Below, in pieces: positions 53,295 through 62,551 of a DNA stretch of 64,000 nucleotides (position 1 is its first letter; every line of letters begins with the position of its first letter). Origin of the DNA: Candidatus Pantoea bituminis (GTDB lineage Bacteria; Pseudomonadota; Gammaproteobacteria; Enterobacterales; Enterobacteriaceae); assembly GCF_018842675.1 (NCBI RefSeq), contig NZ_JAGTWO010000004.1, positions 1 to 64,000 on the forward strand. The letters run 5' to 3'. A program made the translations under genes and the position numbers. The notes beneath the pieces are model-generated. The model did not search any database. It had not been told where the DNA came from and was given only the letters and a program-made list of their open reading frames with translations.

Positions 53295-54677
53295 ACCGCC
53301 AAAAGGCATCGCCCGTTTCGATTCCTCTGCTGCCATGTTAGTGGCGTTAGCCAATGCGCTACACGATCGCCCGTTTGCCAGCCCCAGCCAGTCGCCAACG
53401 CTGGATCGCCTGTTGCCGTCATTGAATAAACTGCCGACGCGGCTGCGAGAATGGGGATACGCCGTTGGCGGCATGGCGGAAGGGATCAGCGTGACCCAGG
53501 CTGGCGAACTGGATATTGAAGGTATTGCCGAATGGATGGTAAGCGAATATCCGCAGCAATCCTATCCGGCGGCGTTTATCGGCTCATCAAATGGCGCAAT
53601 GATTCATCTCGCGGCGGCAATGGGCGTGCCGTGGTTGCCACAAACCTTTCTTTGTCCGGTGCGAGCACACAACAACGATCCCGATGATGCGCAGGCCGGT
53701 TTTGAGCAGGGCAAACACGTGGCTGCGGCTCTGCTTGCTGCCTGGCCGCAACTGGCGGTGCACCACATGCAGGATCCAAATCAGGATCGGTTGATGCTCG
53801 ATCAGATGAGCTATTACCGACTGAAGCTGCGCGCGTTGCCGTTGGCGTTTAACGAATTTTTAATGGGCAGTTTGCCCGCCGGCTCAACACTGTTTATCAA
53901 TCATTGCACGCGTCAATGGCCGGTGACACGCACCAGCGATCGCTCCTTTTTCCAGTTTGGTGCATTGGGGGAGCAACCGAAAAAGAGTATCTGGAGGGCG
54001 GGCCGCGCGTGGCTGAGTATCTGGCGCGTTACGGTATTGATCGCGAAAAATGGGATGCGCCTCGCACCACCGACCATGTGCCGGAAGCGGAATGGGGGCT
54101 GGACGGTTATCTGATTCCGCCGCTGAAAAATCTGGCGACATCACAAGGTCTCAAGCTGATGGAAATTCGTTACGAAGACCCGGAAGCGCTGAGTTTTGTC
54201 GTGGCTGAAATCTATCGAGACTGGTATCTGGCCGCCGGAATTTTGCCGACGCGCCTGACGGTGGACAGCTTCTTACTGATGGATCCGTGGTGCAGCATGC
54301 ACCAGCACGCGATTCCCTTCTGGTTGGTGTTCTGTACCTCGCCTTCAGCGGCCGCGCTGCAAAAATTCCTGGAGAAACAGCCGCCATTCCGCAACATCGA
54401 CATGATGCTGTTTTCACATGGCACCGAGAGTATTGGGTTGGCCGAGATTTCGCGCTGGCAGGAGTTATTAAATTTTGCCCGCGATGAAGGCGCTTTTGTT
54501 GGGGTAGATACGGAGCGTTTCCCACGTGATTTTGCCACGCTGGCACGCTTCGATTCTGCTTTGCGTGAGCGCGCAGCGCTGCTTCCGCCGCCGCCGCCGC
54601 TGAGTGTTGAAAAGGTGATTTCAGGGATTCAGCGTTACGGCGTACGGCATGGCGTAACGCTGAAGGCGCTGAACTGA
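53287..54677 (+). CDS. Uncharacterised protein with GxSxG motif
   Basis: A 463-residue protein (after repair) that I do not recognise. GSSNGAMIHLAAAMG near residue 98 fits a serine-hydrolase nucleophile elbow, and no signal peptide or membrane helix is evident. A proline run is at LLPPPPPLS near the C-terminus. As read the frame breaks in the G run 53967-53971; a sixth G restores FGALGGATEKEYLEGGP. It overlaps the alpha/beta hydrolase gene by 8 bp, so the two products probably work together. Confidence 0.7.
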
Positions 54678-54687
54678 TCAGCGCCTT
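54663..54687. other. Hairpin spanning a stop codon
   Basis: AAGGCGCTGA and TCAGCGCCTT form a perfect 10-bp stem around ACTGA and include the TGA of the upstream gene. No T run follows. It separates that gene from the convergent lgoT-like gene and may serve as a weak terminator or RNA end. Confidence 0.5.
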
Positions 54688-54696
54688 CGCGGGGGA

Positions 54697-56049
54697 TTAA
54701 TCGTTGTCGGTAATGGGTTTACGTACCAGCACCAAATAAGCCAGCGCGCCAACTAAGGTGACGCAGGCACAAATCATCAGCGCCAGGCTGAAGGATTTGG
54801 TGGTGTCGAGTACCCAACCGGTAATAACCGGCGCGAACGAGGCGAAGATAAAACTGGCGAAGTTCTGGATGCTGCCCACAGATGCGGTCATACGCGCCGT
54901 CACGTTAGCGTGAATCAGGCCCCAGCATGAGGTACCCGCAAAGTGGATGCAGAACAGCGCCATGCCAATCAGCGTCACTGCGCTGGTGGTATCGGTGGCC
55001 CGCGTCACAATCGCGGTAAACGCTGCAGACAACACCATGCCGCTCACAATGCAGACTTTACGGGTTTTCACGGCGTCGTAACCGCGACGTACCAGCGCAT
55101 CAACCACATAGCCGTTCAGCAACATGCCTGCCGCACCAAACAAGAACGGAATCGCTGCCAGCAGGCCAGTGCTTTTCAGATCAAGGTTGTAAGTGGATTG
55201 CAGGTAACCCGGCAGCCAGGCAATATACAACCATGCGGTGTAGTTGATGCCGCTGAAGCCAATCATCATGCCCCACATGGTGCGTTGCTTGAACAAACCA
55301 CGCCAGGATTTGAAACTGATCGGTTCTTTACGCGACGCCACGCTGCCCGCTTGCAGATAATTAATCTCTTCTGCACTCAGCTTGCTGTTGTCACGATCGC
55401 GATAAATCATATACCAGCCGATGGCGAGGAAAATGCCCAGAATCCCAATGGTGACAAACATGCCGCGCCAGCCGAGCACCAGCATCATTGCTGCCAGAAT
55501 GGGTGGCGCAACGGAAAGGCCAATCATCGAGGCAGCGTTGAACATGCCCATCGGCATGCCGCGATCTTTGATATTGAACCAATCGTTGATCACTTTGACG
55601 CCGCACGGGTTCATCGGCGCTTCACCGATTCCCAGGCCGATACGCACCAAAATAAATTGAGTGAAGTTGTTTACCAGTCCTGATGCCGCCTGGAACAGCG
55701 ACCAGAAGAACATGCCTAACCCCAACATGATGCGGGGACCTTTGCGATCCAGCAACGCGCCACACGGCAGCTGTGCCAAACCGTAAGCCAGCGAGAACGC
55801 TGACAGCAGCAGCCCAATTTCGGTGGCGCTCAAGCCCATTTCCTCACGGATGGTCATGTTGGCGACAGAAAGCGAGCTGCGATCGAGATAGTTAATGATG
55901 GCGGCGAACAGCAACAGCAGCATTGCCGTAATTTGAATTTTGCGAATGCGCGGTGAGCGCACCACATCGCTACGCATCGGGATGTAATCCTGACCTGGCG
56001 AGGGCTTGCCGGGCGAGGTATCGCGACCGGTAACCGATGTATTGTCCAT
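54697..56049 (-). CDS. lgoT: MFS sugar-acid transporter, LgoT-like
   Basis: A 450-residue anion:cation symporter family MFS protein with 12 helices. NYLDRSSLSVANMTIREEMGLS near residue 60 and GIGEAPMNPCGVKVINDWF are signatures of hexonate transporters, and the sequence resembles E. coli YjjL/LgoT (L-galactonate). The ATG at 56049 follows GGGAGGTTGCA; an upstream in-frame start would add 25 residues. The adjacent lgoR and lgoD genes support the role. The D-galactonate transporter DgoT is an alternative relative. Confidence 0.8.
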   Translation of the reverse strand: MDNTSVTGRDTSPGKPSPGQDYIPMRSDVVRSPRIRKIQITAMLLLLFAAIINYLDRSSLSVANMTIREEMGLSATEIGLLLSAFSLAYGLAQLPCGALLDRKGPRIMLGLGMFFWSLFQAASGLVNNFTQFILVRIGLGIGEAPMNPCGVKVINDWFNIKDRGMPMGMFNAASMIGLSVAPPILAAMMLVLGWRGMFVTIGILGIFLAIGWYMIYRDRDNSKLSAEEINYLQAGSVASRKEPISFKSWRGLFKQRTMWGMMIGFSGINYTAWLYIAWLPGYLQSTYNLDLKSTGLLAAIPFLFGAAGMLLNGYVVDALVRRGYDAVKTRKVCIVSGMVLSAAFTAIVTRATDTTSAVTLIGMALFCIHFAGTSCWGLIHANVTARMTASVGSIQNFASFIFASFAPVITGWVLDTTKSFSLALMICACVTLVGALAYLVLVRKPITDND

Positions 56050-56232
56050 TGCAACCTCCCGGAACTGGGTACTTATCGTTATGGTGAAAGTCAGTGTTCG
56101 CGTGACGGTAAAAGGGGCCGCCATGACGTTGCAGTTGAGACTAGAAGCAAAGGGTCAACGATGTTGCAAAGATGTTTCTGATTCGTGCGGGAGCTAATGC
56201 TTTGTGGTTTTTAATCGGTTTTTAATCGGTTC

Positions 56233-57134
56233 TTAATTGTACTGACGAATGGATCGCACCATTGAGGTCTTGGCTGTCGTTAGATGATTGTGTAATGCGC
56301 ACAGCGCATCGACATCTTGTCGGCCAATCAGCGCGGTGAGAATCGCCATATGCTCTTCCAGCGCCACAATATTACGCTGCTTTAAATCACTCTCATCCCA
56401 TTGATAATGCGAATGAAAAATAACTGAAATAATTTCCAGCGATTGATTAAAAAAGGATTATTGGCAGCGGATAAAATTAGGGAATGCATCTGCTTATCCA
56501 GCGCAGCGAAATGACGATAATTACTGGCGATGGTGTCGCGCATTGATCGATGACGGTTCAGCAGATCGCGCGCCTGAATCCAGCGTTCATCGTCGGCAGG
56601 TAAATTGAGGAAGCGGCTCAGTGCATGGGTTTCCAGCATTTCTCGCAGTTCGAACAGCTTCTCAGCATAATCCTGCGTGAATTTCTTCATTCGCCATTGG
56701 CCACGCTTAACCGGTTCCAACAAGTCGTAACGCATAAAGCGCAGCAGGAATTCGCGCACCACCACCGGACTGACTTTCACCTGCTGGGCCAACTGCAACT
56801 CGCTAAACGCATCGCCAGGCGTTAACTGACGCTGGTTAATCATATTGAAAAACGCCTGCTCAAACTGACTGGCCTGCTGTTCAATTGGCGGCGTCAGGGC
56901 GCTGAAGCCATCTTCTTGAGTAGGATCGCGCACGATAACGTAGGTTTCTTCCACTTTCTCCAGCACGCCACGCTGATGCAGATAATGCAACGTGTGACGC
57001 ACCGTGGTGCGACTGATGTTAAACATTTCCGCCAGCGCAGCCTGCGGCGGCAATGGTGAGCGAATGTGGTGCTGCGCAATGCTTTCCAACATCTGGTTGA
57101 TCACGTTTTGACGCAGGTTTTGACTTCGACTCAT
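56233..57134 (-). CDS. lgoR: GntR/FadR-family regulator LgoR
   Basis: GntR-type regulator closely similar to E. coli YjjM/LgoR, which activates L-galactonate genes. It starts MSRSQNLRQNVINQML, has a winged helix (ALAEMFNISRTTVRHTL) and a FadR-type C-terminal domain with FELREMLETHAL. As read the frame breaks in the A run 56449-56454. One more base restores NPFFNQSLEIISVIFHSHYQWDES-type sequence, which is almost identical to the E. coli protein, and gives 300 residues ending at TAA 56233-56235. It is divergent from lgoD. Confidence 0.9.
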
Positions 57135-57269
57135 GACGCCTCCGGGTTTTTATGCATTAAAAACCATTCAAAGCCAAAAAAATCGTCGTGCTTCACAGTT
57201 CCCACTGTTTAAATCCGCGGTTGCGCTGAGATTCGCCATAAATGCCTGCAAGACAACGGGAGAATCATC

Positions 57270-58297
57270 ATGACGACAATGAAAACGCTGGTTATCGCTG
57301 AACCGCGCAAAATGGTTTGGACTACGCGTGACAAGCCGACGCCAGCGGCGGGCGAAGCGCTAATTAAAATTCTCACCGCCGGTATTTGCGGAACCGACAT
57401 TCATGCCTGGGCAGGCAATCAACCTTTCTTCAGCTATCCACGCGTGTTAGGCCACGAATTGTGTGCCGAAGTCGTGGAGTTGGGCAGCGATGCTCGCGGG
57501 TTTGAACGGGGCCAACGCGTAGCGCTGATCCCCTATATTTCCTGCCAGCAATGCGATGCTTGTCAGAGCGGCAAAACTAACTGCTGCGAAAAAATCTCTG
57601 TGATTGGTGTTCATCAGGATGGCGGTTTTTGTGAATACCTGAACGTGCCGGTTAGCAATCTGCTGGCCGTGGACGATGTGGCGCCCGAAGCTGCCGCACT
57701 GATTGAACCCTTCGCTATCAGTGCACATGCAGTGCGCCGCGCCGGAATCGTTGCCGGTGAACATGTTTTAGTGGTGGGAGCCGGGCCGATTGGGTTAGGC
57801 GTGGCCGCGATTGCCGCCGCAAACGGTGCAAGCGTGGTGGTAGCAGATACCAGCGAATTCCGTCGACAGCACGTCAACGATAAGTTGGCATTAGCGGCGC
57901 TTAATCCCGCCGACGAAAACTTTTACGATGCGCTGCGCGAGCAGTTTAATGGCAGATTGGCCCTGAAAGTCATTGATGCCACCGGCAATCCAGCAGCGAT
58001 GAATAACGCGGTGAATTTAATGCGTCACGGCGGCACCATCGTTTACGTCGGTCTGCATAAAGGTGATTTGGTGATCCCCGACAGCGAGTTTCATAAAAAG
58101 AGACCACGCTAATGGGCAGCCGCAACGCGACGCGTGAAGATTTCGACTGTGTTCGTGCGTTGATGGCCAGCGGAAAATTGCGTGCTGAAATGATGTTAAA
58201 TGAACACTTCGCTTTCTCAACGCTGGCGGAAGATTTTGAACCGCAGGTGATTAACAATCGTGAGCTGATCAAAGGTGTTATCTATTTTGACCGCTGA
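57270..58297 (+). CDS. lgoD: L-galactonate 5-dehydrogenase LgoD
   Basis: Zinc-dependent medium-chain dehydrogenase that oxidises L-galactonate to D-tagaturonate. The catalytic zinc block CGTDIHAW and GHEL, the structural-zinc cysteines in SCQQCDACQSGKTNCCEK, and the NAD motif VVGAGPIGLG are visible, and the protein is nearly colinear with E. coli YjjN/LgoD. As read the frame breaks in the A run 58095-58099; a sixth A restores FHKKETTLMGSRNATREDF and 342 residues (E. coli 340). The start follows GGGAGAATCATC. Confidence 0.9.
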
Positions 58298-58314
58298 TGT
58301 ACCGCGCTAGCCTG

Positions 58315-58347
58315 GCGGGTTAACCCCATTCTCAAGGATTAACCCGC
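58315..58347. other. Hairpin between lgoD and the nucleoside hydrolase gene
   Basis: GCGGGTTAA and TTAACCCGC form a perfect 9-bp stem with a 15-base loop, between two convergent genes. The loop is long and the T run is only TT, so terminator function is uncertain. Confidence 0.45.
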
Positions 58348-58353
58348 TTGAAG

Positions 58354-59280
58354 TCATGATGGCTGTGCGGAAAGGGTAGAGAAGAAGTGCGCGCGTACCG
58401 CATCGGCATCAACAGATAACGCAACACGCTGCGCAGGGAGATCGCGAAACGCATCTTCGCGTGATGCTAACCTGCTGAGTTTTCTGACTGTTTGCCCGCT
58501 GGCGATGCCTTCAGTGATCACTCTTAGCGGGCTTTCAATCAATGTGAACGCGTGGGGCAAACAGAGCCAGGAAATGGTCAGCGTGTCATGCAGCGCCATG
58601 CCGGCAAAACCCTCTTTTGCCAGGCTGTAGGCAAGGTAAGGACGGCAGATGGCACTTAACACAGGCTGATTCAGCTGATGCACTTCTGCCTCACGAATCA
58701 AGACTTTGTGCGTAACATCCAGCGGCATCAAAACCACCGGCAATGCTGATGACAGCACCTGATCGGCGGCGTGCGGATCCTTCCAGATATTGAATTCACT
58801 GAAGGGCGTTACGTTGCCTGAATGGCCTTCTGTACCAAACGCGCCACCCATGATGACCAACTCTTTCACCAGCGGAATGATGTCAGGCGCCTGATTAATG
58901 GCGCTGGCGATATTGGTCAGCGGACCAATCGCCACCAGCGTGATGTCATGCGGCTGCGCCCGCACGCTATCAATGATGAACTGCACCGCGCCCGTGGCCT
59001 GATCGCTGTGTGGGTTTTCAAAGGCATCACCCAATCCGTCTTCGCCGTGCAGTTTAGCGGGCGCGCTGGGCGCCTGCGCCAGCGGACGTGAACAGCCGCG
59101 ATAAATCGGCACATCAATGCCCATTTTTTCACAAAATAGCCGGGCATTTTTTGTCGCTTGCCCAACCGCAACATTCCCGAACACGGTAGTGATACCGAGC
59201 AAACGCTGGGTTTTTGCTGCATACGCCAACGCAAATGCGTCATCAACGCCGATGTCAGTATCAAAAATCAGGGTGCGCAT
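58354..59280 (-). CDS. Nucleoside hydrolase (IUNH family)
   Basis: A 308-residue ribonucleoside hydrolase that splits nucleosides to base and ribose. The calcium-binding signature DTDIGVDDA at residues 7-15, IGPLTNIASA and IMGGAF are family motifs, with a late catalytic-type His in GMALHDTLTI. Relatives in E. coli are RihA, RihB and RihC; I cannot assign which base it prefers. It stands alone, converging on lgoD. Confidence 0.88.
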   Translation of the reverse strand: MRTLIFDTDIGVDDAFALAYAAKTQRLLGITTVFGNVAVGQATKNARLFCEKMGIDVPIYRGCSRPLAQAPSAPAKLHGEDGLGDAFENPHSDQATGAVQFIIDSVRAQPHDITLVAIGPLTNIASAINQAPDIIPLVKELVIMGGAFGTEGHSGNVTPFSEFNIWKDPHAADQVLSSALPVVLMPLDVTHKVLIREAEVHQLNQPVLSAICRPYLAYSLAKEGFAGMALHDTLTISWLCLPHAFTLIESPLRVITEGIASGQTVRKLSRLASREDAFRDLPAQRVALSVDADAVRAHFFSTLSAQPS

Positions 59281-59500
59281 GGTGTTCTCCGAAAAACGTA
59301 TTAAGTACCCAGCATTACAGCGCTGAGTGCCAGCGCGTCAAGTAACGCTGGCGCGCCTGTTTAGCGCCTGATGTTTACACTGGGTTTCAATGTAATCGAA
59401 ATAATCGAAACGAACGGTCATTCTTTTGTCATAACTTCCTCACCTCTGTGTCAGAGCCGATTCGTTATCCTCTTCACATCAAATCAATGAGGAAACGATC

Positions 59501-60253
59501 ATGAAAAAGCAAATCATTCTGGCCGCAGGTATGCTGTGTGCTCTGGCAGGAACAGCGGCACAGGCGGAAACAGTAAAAAATATTGTATTAGTCCACGGCG
59601 CCTTTGTAGGCGGTTCGGGCTGGCGTCCGGTTTACGATCGGCTGACGCACGACGGCTATCACGTCACGCTGGTGCAGGAACCGTTAACCGGTTTTACTGA
59701 CGACGTTGCCGCGACACGGCGCGTGCTTGATCAGCAAGAGGGGCCGGCGATTTTGGTCGGCCACAGCTACGGCGGCGCGATCATTACCGAAGCGGGCAAC
59801 GACAAACATGTGGCGGGACTGGTCTATATCGCGGCACATGCGCTGGATAATGGGGAAACCGAAGCCAGCAACGGCAAAAAATTCCCTAATAGCGCGCACC
59901 CTTTCATGAAAACGCCGGATGGATTTTTGATGATTGCGCCGCAACACTTTCATAGCGACTTTGCTGCCGATTTGACGGCTAAACAAGCCGACTTTGAAGC
60001 GCATGCACAGATGCCGACGTCTGCTGCCGTGTTTACCGCCAACATTTCTGATCCTGCATGGAAAACCAAACCCAGCTGGTACATGGTGGCGAAAGCCGAC
60101 AAGATTATTAATCCCGATCTCGAGCGGATGTACGCCAAACGCGCCCACAGTCACACAGTAGAAGTGGCCGGCGCCAGCCATTCGGTGTATGAATCACATC
60201 CTGATGCGGTCGCCAGTTTAATTGAGCAAGCAGCTCAACACGCCAAATCCTGA
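59501..60253 (+). CDS. Secreted alpha/beta hydrolase (EstC/salicylate-esterase type)
   Basis: A 250-residue alpha/beta hydrolase with a Sec signal peptide (MKKQIILAAG, core, AQA|ET near residue 22). It shows the oxyanion block VHGAFVGGSGW, Ser89 in GHSYGG, and a late His in GASHSVYESHP. This small one-domain type includes EstC and the plant hydroxynitrile lyase/MeSA esterase-like proteins. Start behind ATGAGGAAACGATC. The response regulator gene starts 36 bp after its stop, so the three genes may share a transcript. Confidence 0.82.
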   Translation: MKKQIILAAGMLCALAGTAAQAETVKNIVLVHGAFVGGSGWRPVYDRLTHDGYHVTLVQEPLTGFTDDVAATRRVLDQQEGPAILVGHSYGGAIITEAGNDKHVAGLVYIAAHALDNGETEASNGKKFPNSAHPFMKTPDGFLMIAPQHFHSDFAADLTAKQADFEAHAQMPTSAAVFTANISDPAWKTKPSWYMVAKADKIINPDLERMYAKRAHSHTVEVAGASHSVYESHPDAVASLIEQAAQHAKS

Positions 60254-60289
60254 CCATCGGCGCGCCCGCAGATATTTCCGGAGAACACG

Positions 60290-60964
60290 ATGAAAATTCT
60301 GGTGATTGAAGACGAGGCGAAGGCCCGTGAATACATGCGACATGGCCTGACGGAAGCGGGTTATGTTGTCGATGTCGCCGCAAATGGCCAGGATGGCCTG
60401 TTTTGCGCACAAGAACACCATTACGATCTGATTTTACTGGATGTCATGATGCCGGAAATGAGCGGCTGGGAAGTGATGGCCTCGCTGGATCAACAGATCC
60501 ACACGCCCGTGATTTTCCTGACGGCGAAAGGCACGCTAGAGGATCGCATTAAAGGTCTGGAGCTGGGCGCAGATGACTATTTAGTGAAACCGTTCTCGTT
60601 TGCTGAGCTGCTGGCGCGGGTACGAACGCAGTTGCGACGCGGCAGCCAGCAGAAGCTTCCCGATATTCTGACACTCTCCGACCTGCGGCTTAGCATTGCT
60701 AAACGGCGGGTTGAGCGTGCTGGTCAGCGCATCGATCTCACTAATAAAGAGTTCAATCTGCTGCTGCTGTTTATGCAGCATCCCGGCGAGGTGTTAACGC
60801 GCACGCTGATCGCTTCACGCGTCTGGGATATGAATTTTGATAGCGATACCAACGTCGTGGATGTGGCAGTGCGCCGCTTACGACAGAAAGTAGATGAACC
60901 CTTTTCCCGGCCACTGATTCACACCGTGCACGGCGTCGGTTATCGCTGCGAGGCGGAAGCATGA
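60290..60964 (+). CDS. OmpR-family response regulator (heavy-metal/HprR-like)
   Basis: A 224-residue regulator with a receiver domain (Asp51 phosphoacceptor in LILLDVMMPEMSGW, Lys near 102 in LVKPFSF) and a C-terminal winged helix (RVWDMNFDSDTNVVDVAVRRLR). It resembles the CusR/CopR/HprR group. Overlaps the kinase gene by 4 bp (ATGA). The stimulus is unknown. Confidence 0.9.
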   Translation: MKILVIEDEAKAREYMRHGLTEAGYVVDVAANGQDGLFCAQEHHYDLILLDVMMPEMSGWEVMASLDQQIHTPVIFLTAKGTLEDRIKGLELGADDYLVKPFSFAELLARVRTQLRRGSQQKLPDILTLSDLRLSIAKRRVERAGQRIDLTNKEFNLLLLFMQHPGEVLTRTLIASRVWDMNFDSDTNVVDVAVRRLRQKVDEPFSRPLIHTVHGVGYRCEAEA

Positions 60965-62352
60965 AACCGCTGTCGCTCACCACGCGGCTGTCGCTGATTC
61001 TGGCGTGTACCATGCTGGTAGTGATGGCGTTAACGGGTCTGGCGCTGTATCACTCATTGGCGAAGCAAATCAGTGTGCGTGATGATGGCGCGTTGCTGGC
61101 GCGCATGGATCAAATTCGTACGCTGCTGCGTGATGAGGACGCGATTGCGCTTATTCATCAAAAGCCGCGACTGTTTGCCAACATGTTGGGAAACACCGAG
61201 TCGCTATTAATGCTGCGTTTTCCCGGTCAATCGCCACTGATTGAGGTCAATCCTGGCCAGCGCACCTTGCCTGCCATCACGCCGATGTCCGCCGAACAGC
61301 CGCTGACGCTCAATGCTGTTCATCATTTACAGTCATCAGATGGCACGCCGTTTATCGCCGCTGCCGCGCTGGCCAACACGCGTGACGGACCGGGAAAAAT
61401 AGAAATTGTCACCGGACGTTTGATGACCGAACGTACCCAAACCCTTGCCAGCTATCGTGATCAAATTATTACCTTTACCTTACTGGCTACGCTGTTAGTG
61501 GCGTTAATCGCGCATGTTTCCCTGCGCCGAGGATTGGTTGGGCTACGTCATTTGGCTTCAGAAACGGATGCGATAGATGTTCGCCACCTTTCTCATCGCA
61601 TTCGACTCACAAAAGTGCCGCTTGAACTCCAGCCGCTGGTGGCGGCGTTTAACCAAATGCTGACGCGACTGGAAACGGGCTATCAGCAATTGAGTCAGGT
61701 CTCAGCGGATATGGCTCACGACCTGCGCACACCCGTGAATACGCTCATCGGGCAAACCGAAGTGGCGCTGCGTCAGCAACGCACGCCCGCTGAATATCAG
61801 GCGCTGCTCGGCTCGAATTATGAAGAGCTAGAACGACTGGCAAAGATGATTGATAACATGCTGTTTCTGGCGAAAGCTGAAGATGCCAGCCAGGCGATTG
61901 CCCTACAAATCCTGGATCTTGAGAGTTTGGGTACACGCTTAGCAGACTATTTTGAAGGTCTGGCGGAAGAGCGTCAGATGGGGTTACGGGTTGAATTACA
62001 GGGCGAAGTACAGGCCGATCTCGACCTGCTGCTGCGTGCGTTGGCCAATCTACTCGCCAACGCGCTGCGCTATGGTGACAGCGGCAGCGTGATTCGGTTG
62101 TTCAGCGAAACAGGTGCGAATGGCGTAACAATCTGCGTGGAAAATCACGGCCCAACCATTCCTTCAGAACGGCAAGCCAGACTGTTTGATCGCTTCTGGC
62201 GCGCCGACAGTTCACGTCATCTCTCTTCCAGCGGCAGCGGTTTAGGCTTGTCGATTGTGCGCAGCATAATGCAGTTACATCATGGACGCTGCGCGGTTCA
62301 GAGTGAGCAGGGATTAACCCGCTTCACGCTCTATTTCCCCTTAAAACCCTGA
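60961..62352 (+). CDS. Sensor histidine kinase (heavy-metal type)
   Basis: A 463-residue inner-membrane kinase with helices at about residues 12-35 and 170-190 flanking a periplasmic domain, then HAMP, the H-box DMAHDLRTPVN with phosphorylated His253, and the ATPase domain with N-box ALANLLANALRYG and G-box SSGSGLGLSIV. The group is that of CusS/HprS-type sensors, but the periplasmic domain has no obvious metal-binding residues. Coupled to the response regulator. Confidence 0.9.
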   Translation: MKPLSLTTRLSLILACTMLVVMALTGLALYHSLAKQISVRDDGALLARMDQIRTLLRDEDAIALIHQKPRLFANMLGNTESLLMLRFPGQSPLIEVNPGQRTLPAITPMSAEQPLTLNAVHHLQSSDGTPFIAAAALANTRDGPGKIEIVTGRLMTERTQTLASYRDQIITFTLLATLLVALIAHVSLRRGLVGLRHLASETDAIDVRHLSHRIRLTKVPLELQPLVAAFNQMLTRLETGYQQLSQVSADMAHDLRTPVNTLIGQTEVALRQQRTPAEYQALLGSNYEELERLAKMIDNMLFLAKAEDASQAIALQILDLESLGTRLADYFEGLAEERQMGLRVELQGEVQADLDLLLRALANLLANALRYGDSGSVIRLFSETGANGVTICVENHGPTIPSERQARLFDRFWRADSSRHLSSSGSGLGLSIVRSIMQLHHGRCAVQSEQGLTRFTLYFPLKP

Positions 62353-62390
62353 GTTGTCAGCGGCCAATCTCGCGAGTATTATCATCGCCT

Positions 62391-62504
62391 TAAGGTGATG
62401 GCGTTCCACCTTTCCCAACCGCTTGCGGCGTTAATCCGCGGCTGATGACGCCTGACATACACCGTAATCCTCACGCAGGAGCGGATGTGTCAGGCGCGTG
62501 TTTT
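62391..62504 (+). promoter_or_regulatory. Fluoride riboswitch (crcB motif) with terminator platform
   Basis: The aptamer core shows GGTGATGGCGTTCCACC (from 62394) and GCTGATGACGCCTGAC (62441-62456), the two conserved strands of the fluoride riboswitch. The 3' strand CGCCTGACA (62449-62457) can instead pair with TGTCAGGCG (62488-62496), followed by CGTGTTTT, giving a terminator. Fluoride binding would hold the 3' strand in the aptamer pseudoknot and allow readthrough into crcB, 47 bp downstream. Confidence 0.92.
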
Positions 62505-62551
62505 GCCTGCCACCGCGATCCTGCGCGTATCCCTAAACAGGAGCATTACTG

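Noticed and set aside
32881..54677. Genomic island integrated at a tRNA
   Set aside because: No integrase, transposase or attachment-site duplication is visible at the edges, and base composition looks similar to the flanks, so horizontal transfer is not supported from the sequence alone.
7652..58297. Calling the broken genes (yifB, ilvE, gsiA and others) pseudogenes or programmed frameshifts
   Set aside because: The breaks are all single-base losses, mostly in homopolymers, in conserved codons of genes with intact context, including ilvE. No slippery-site plus structure arrangement is shared by them.
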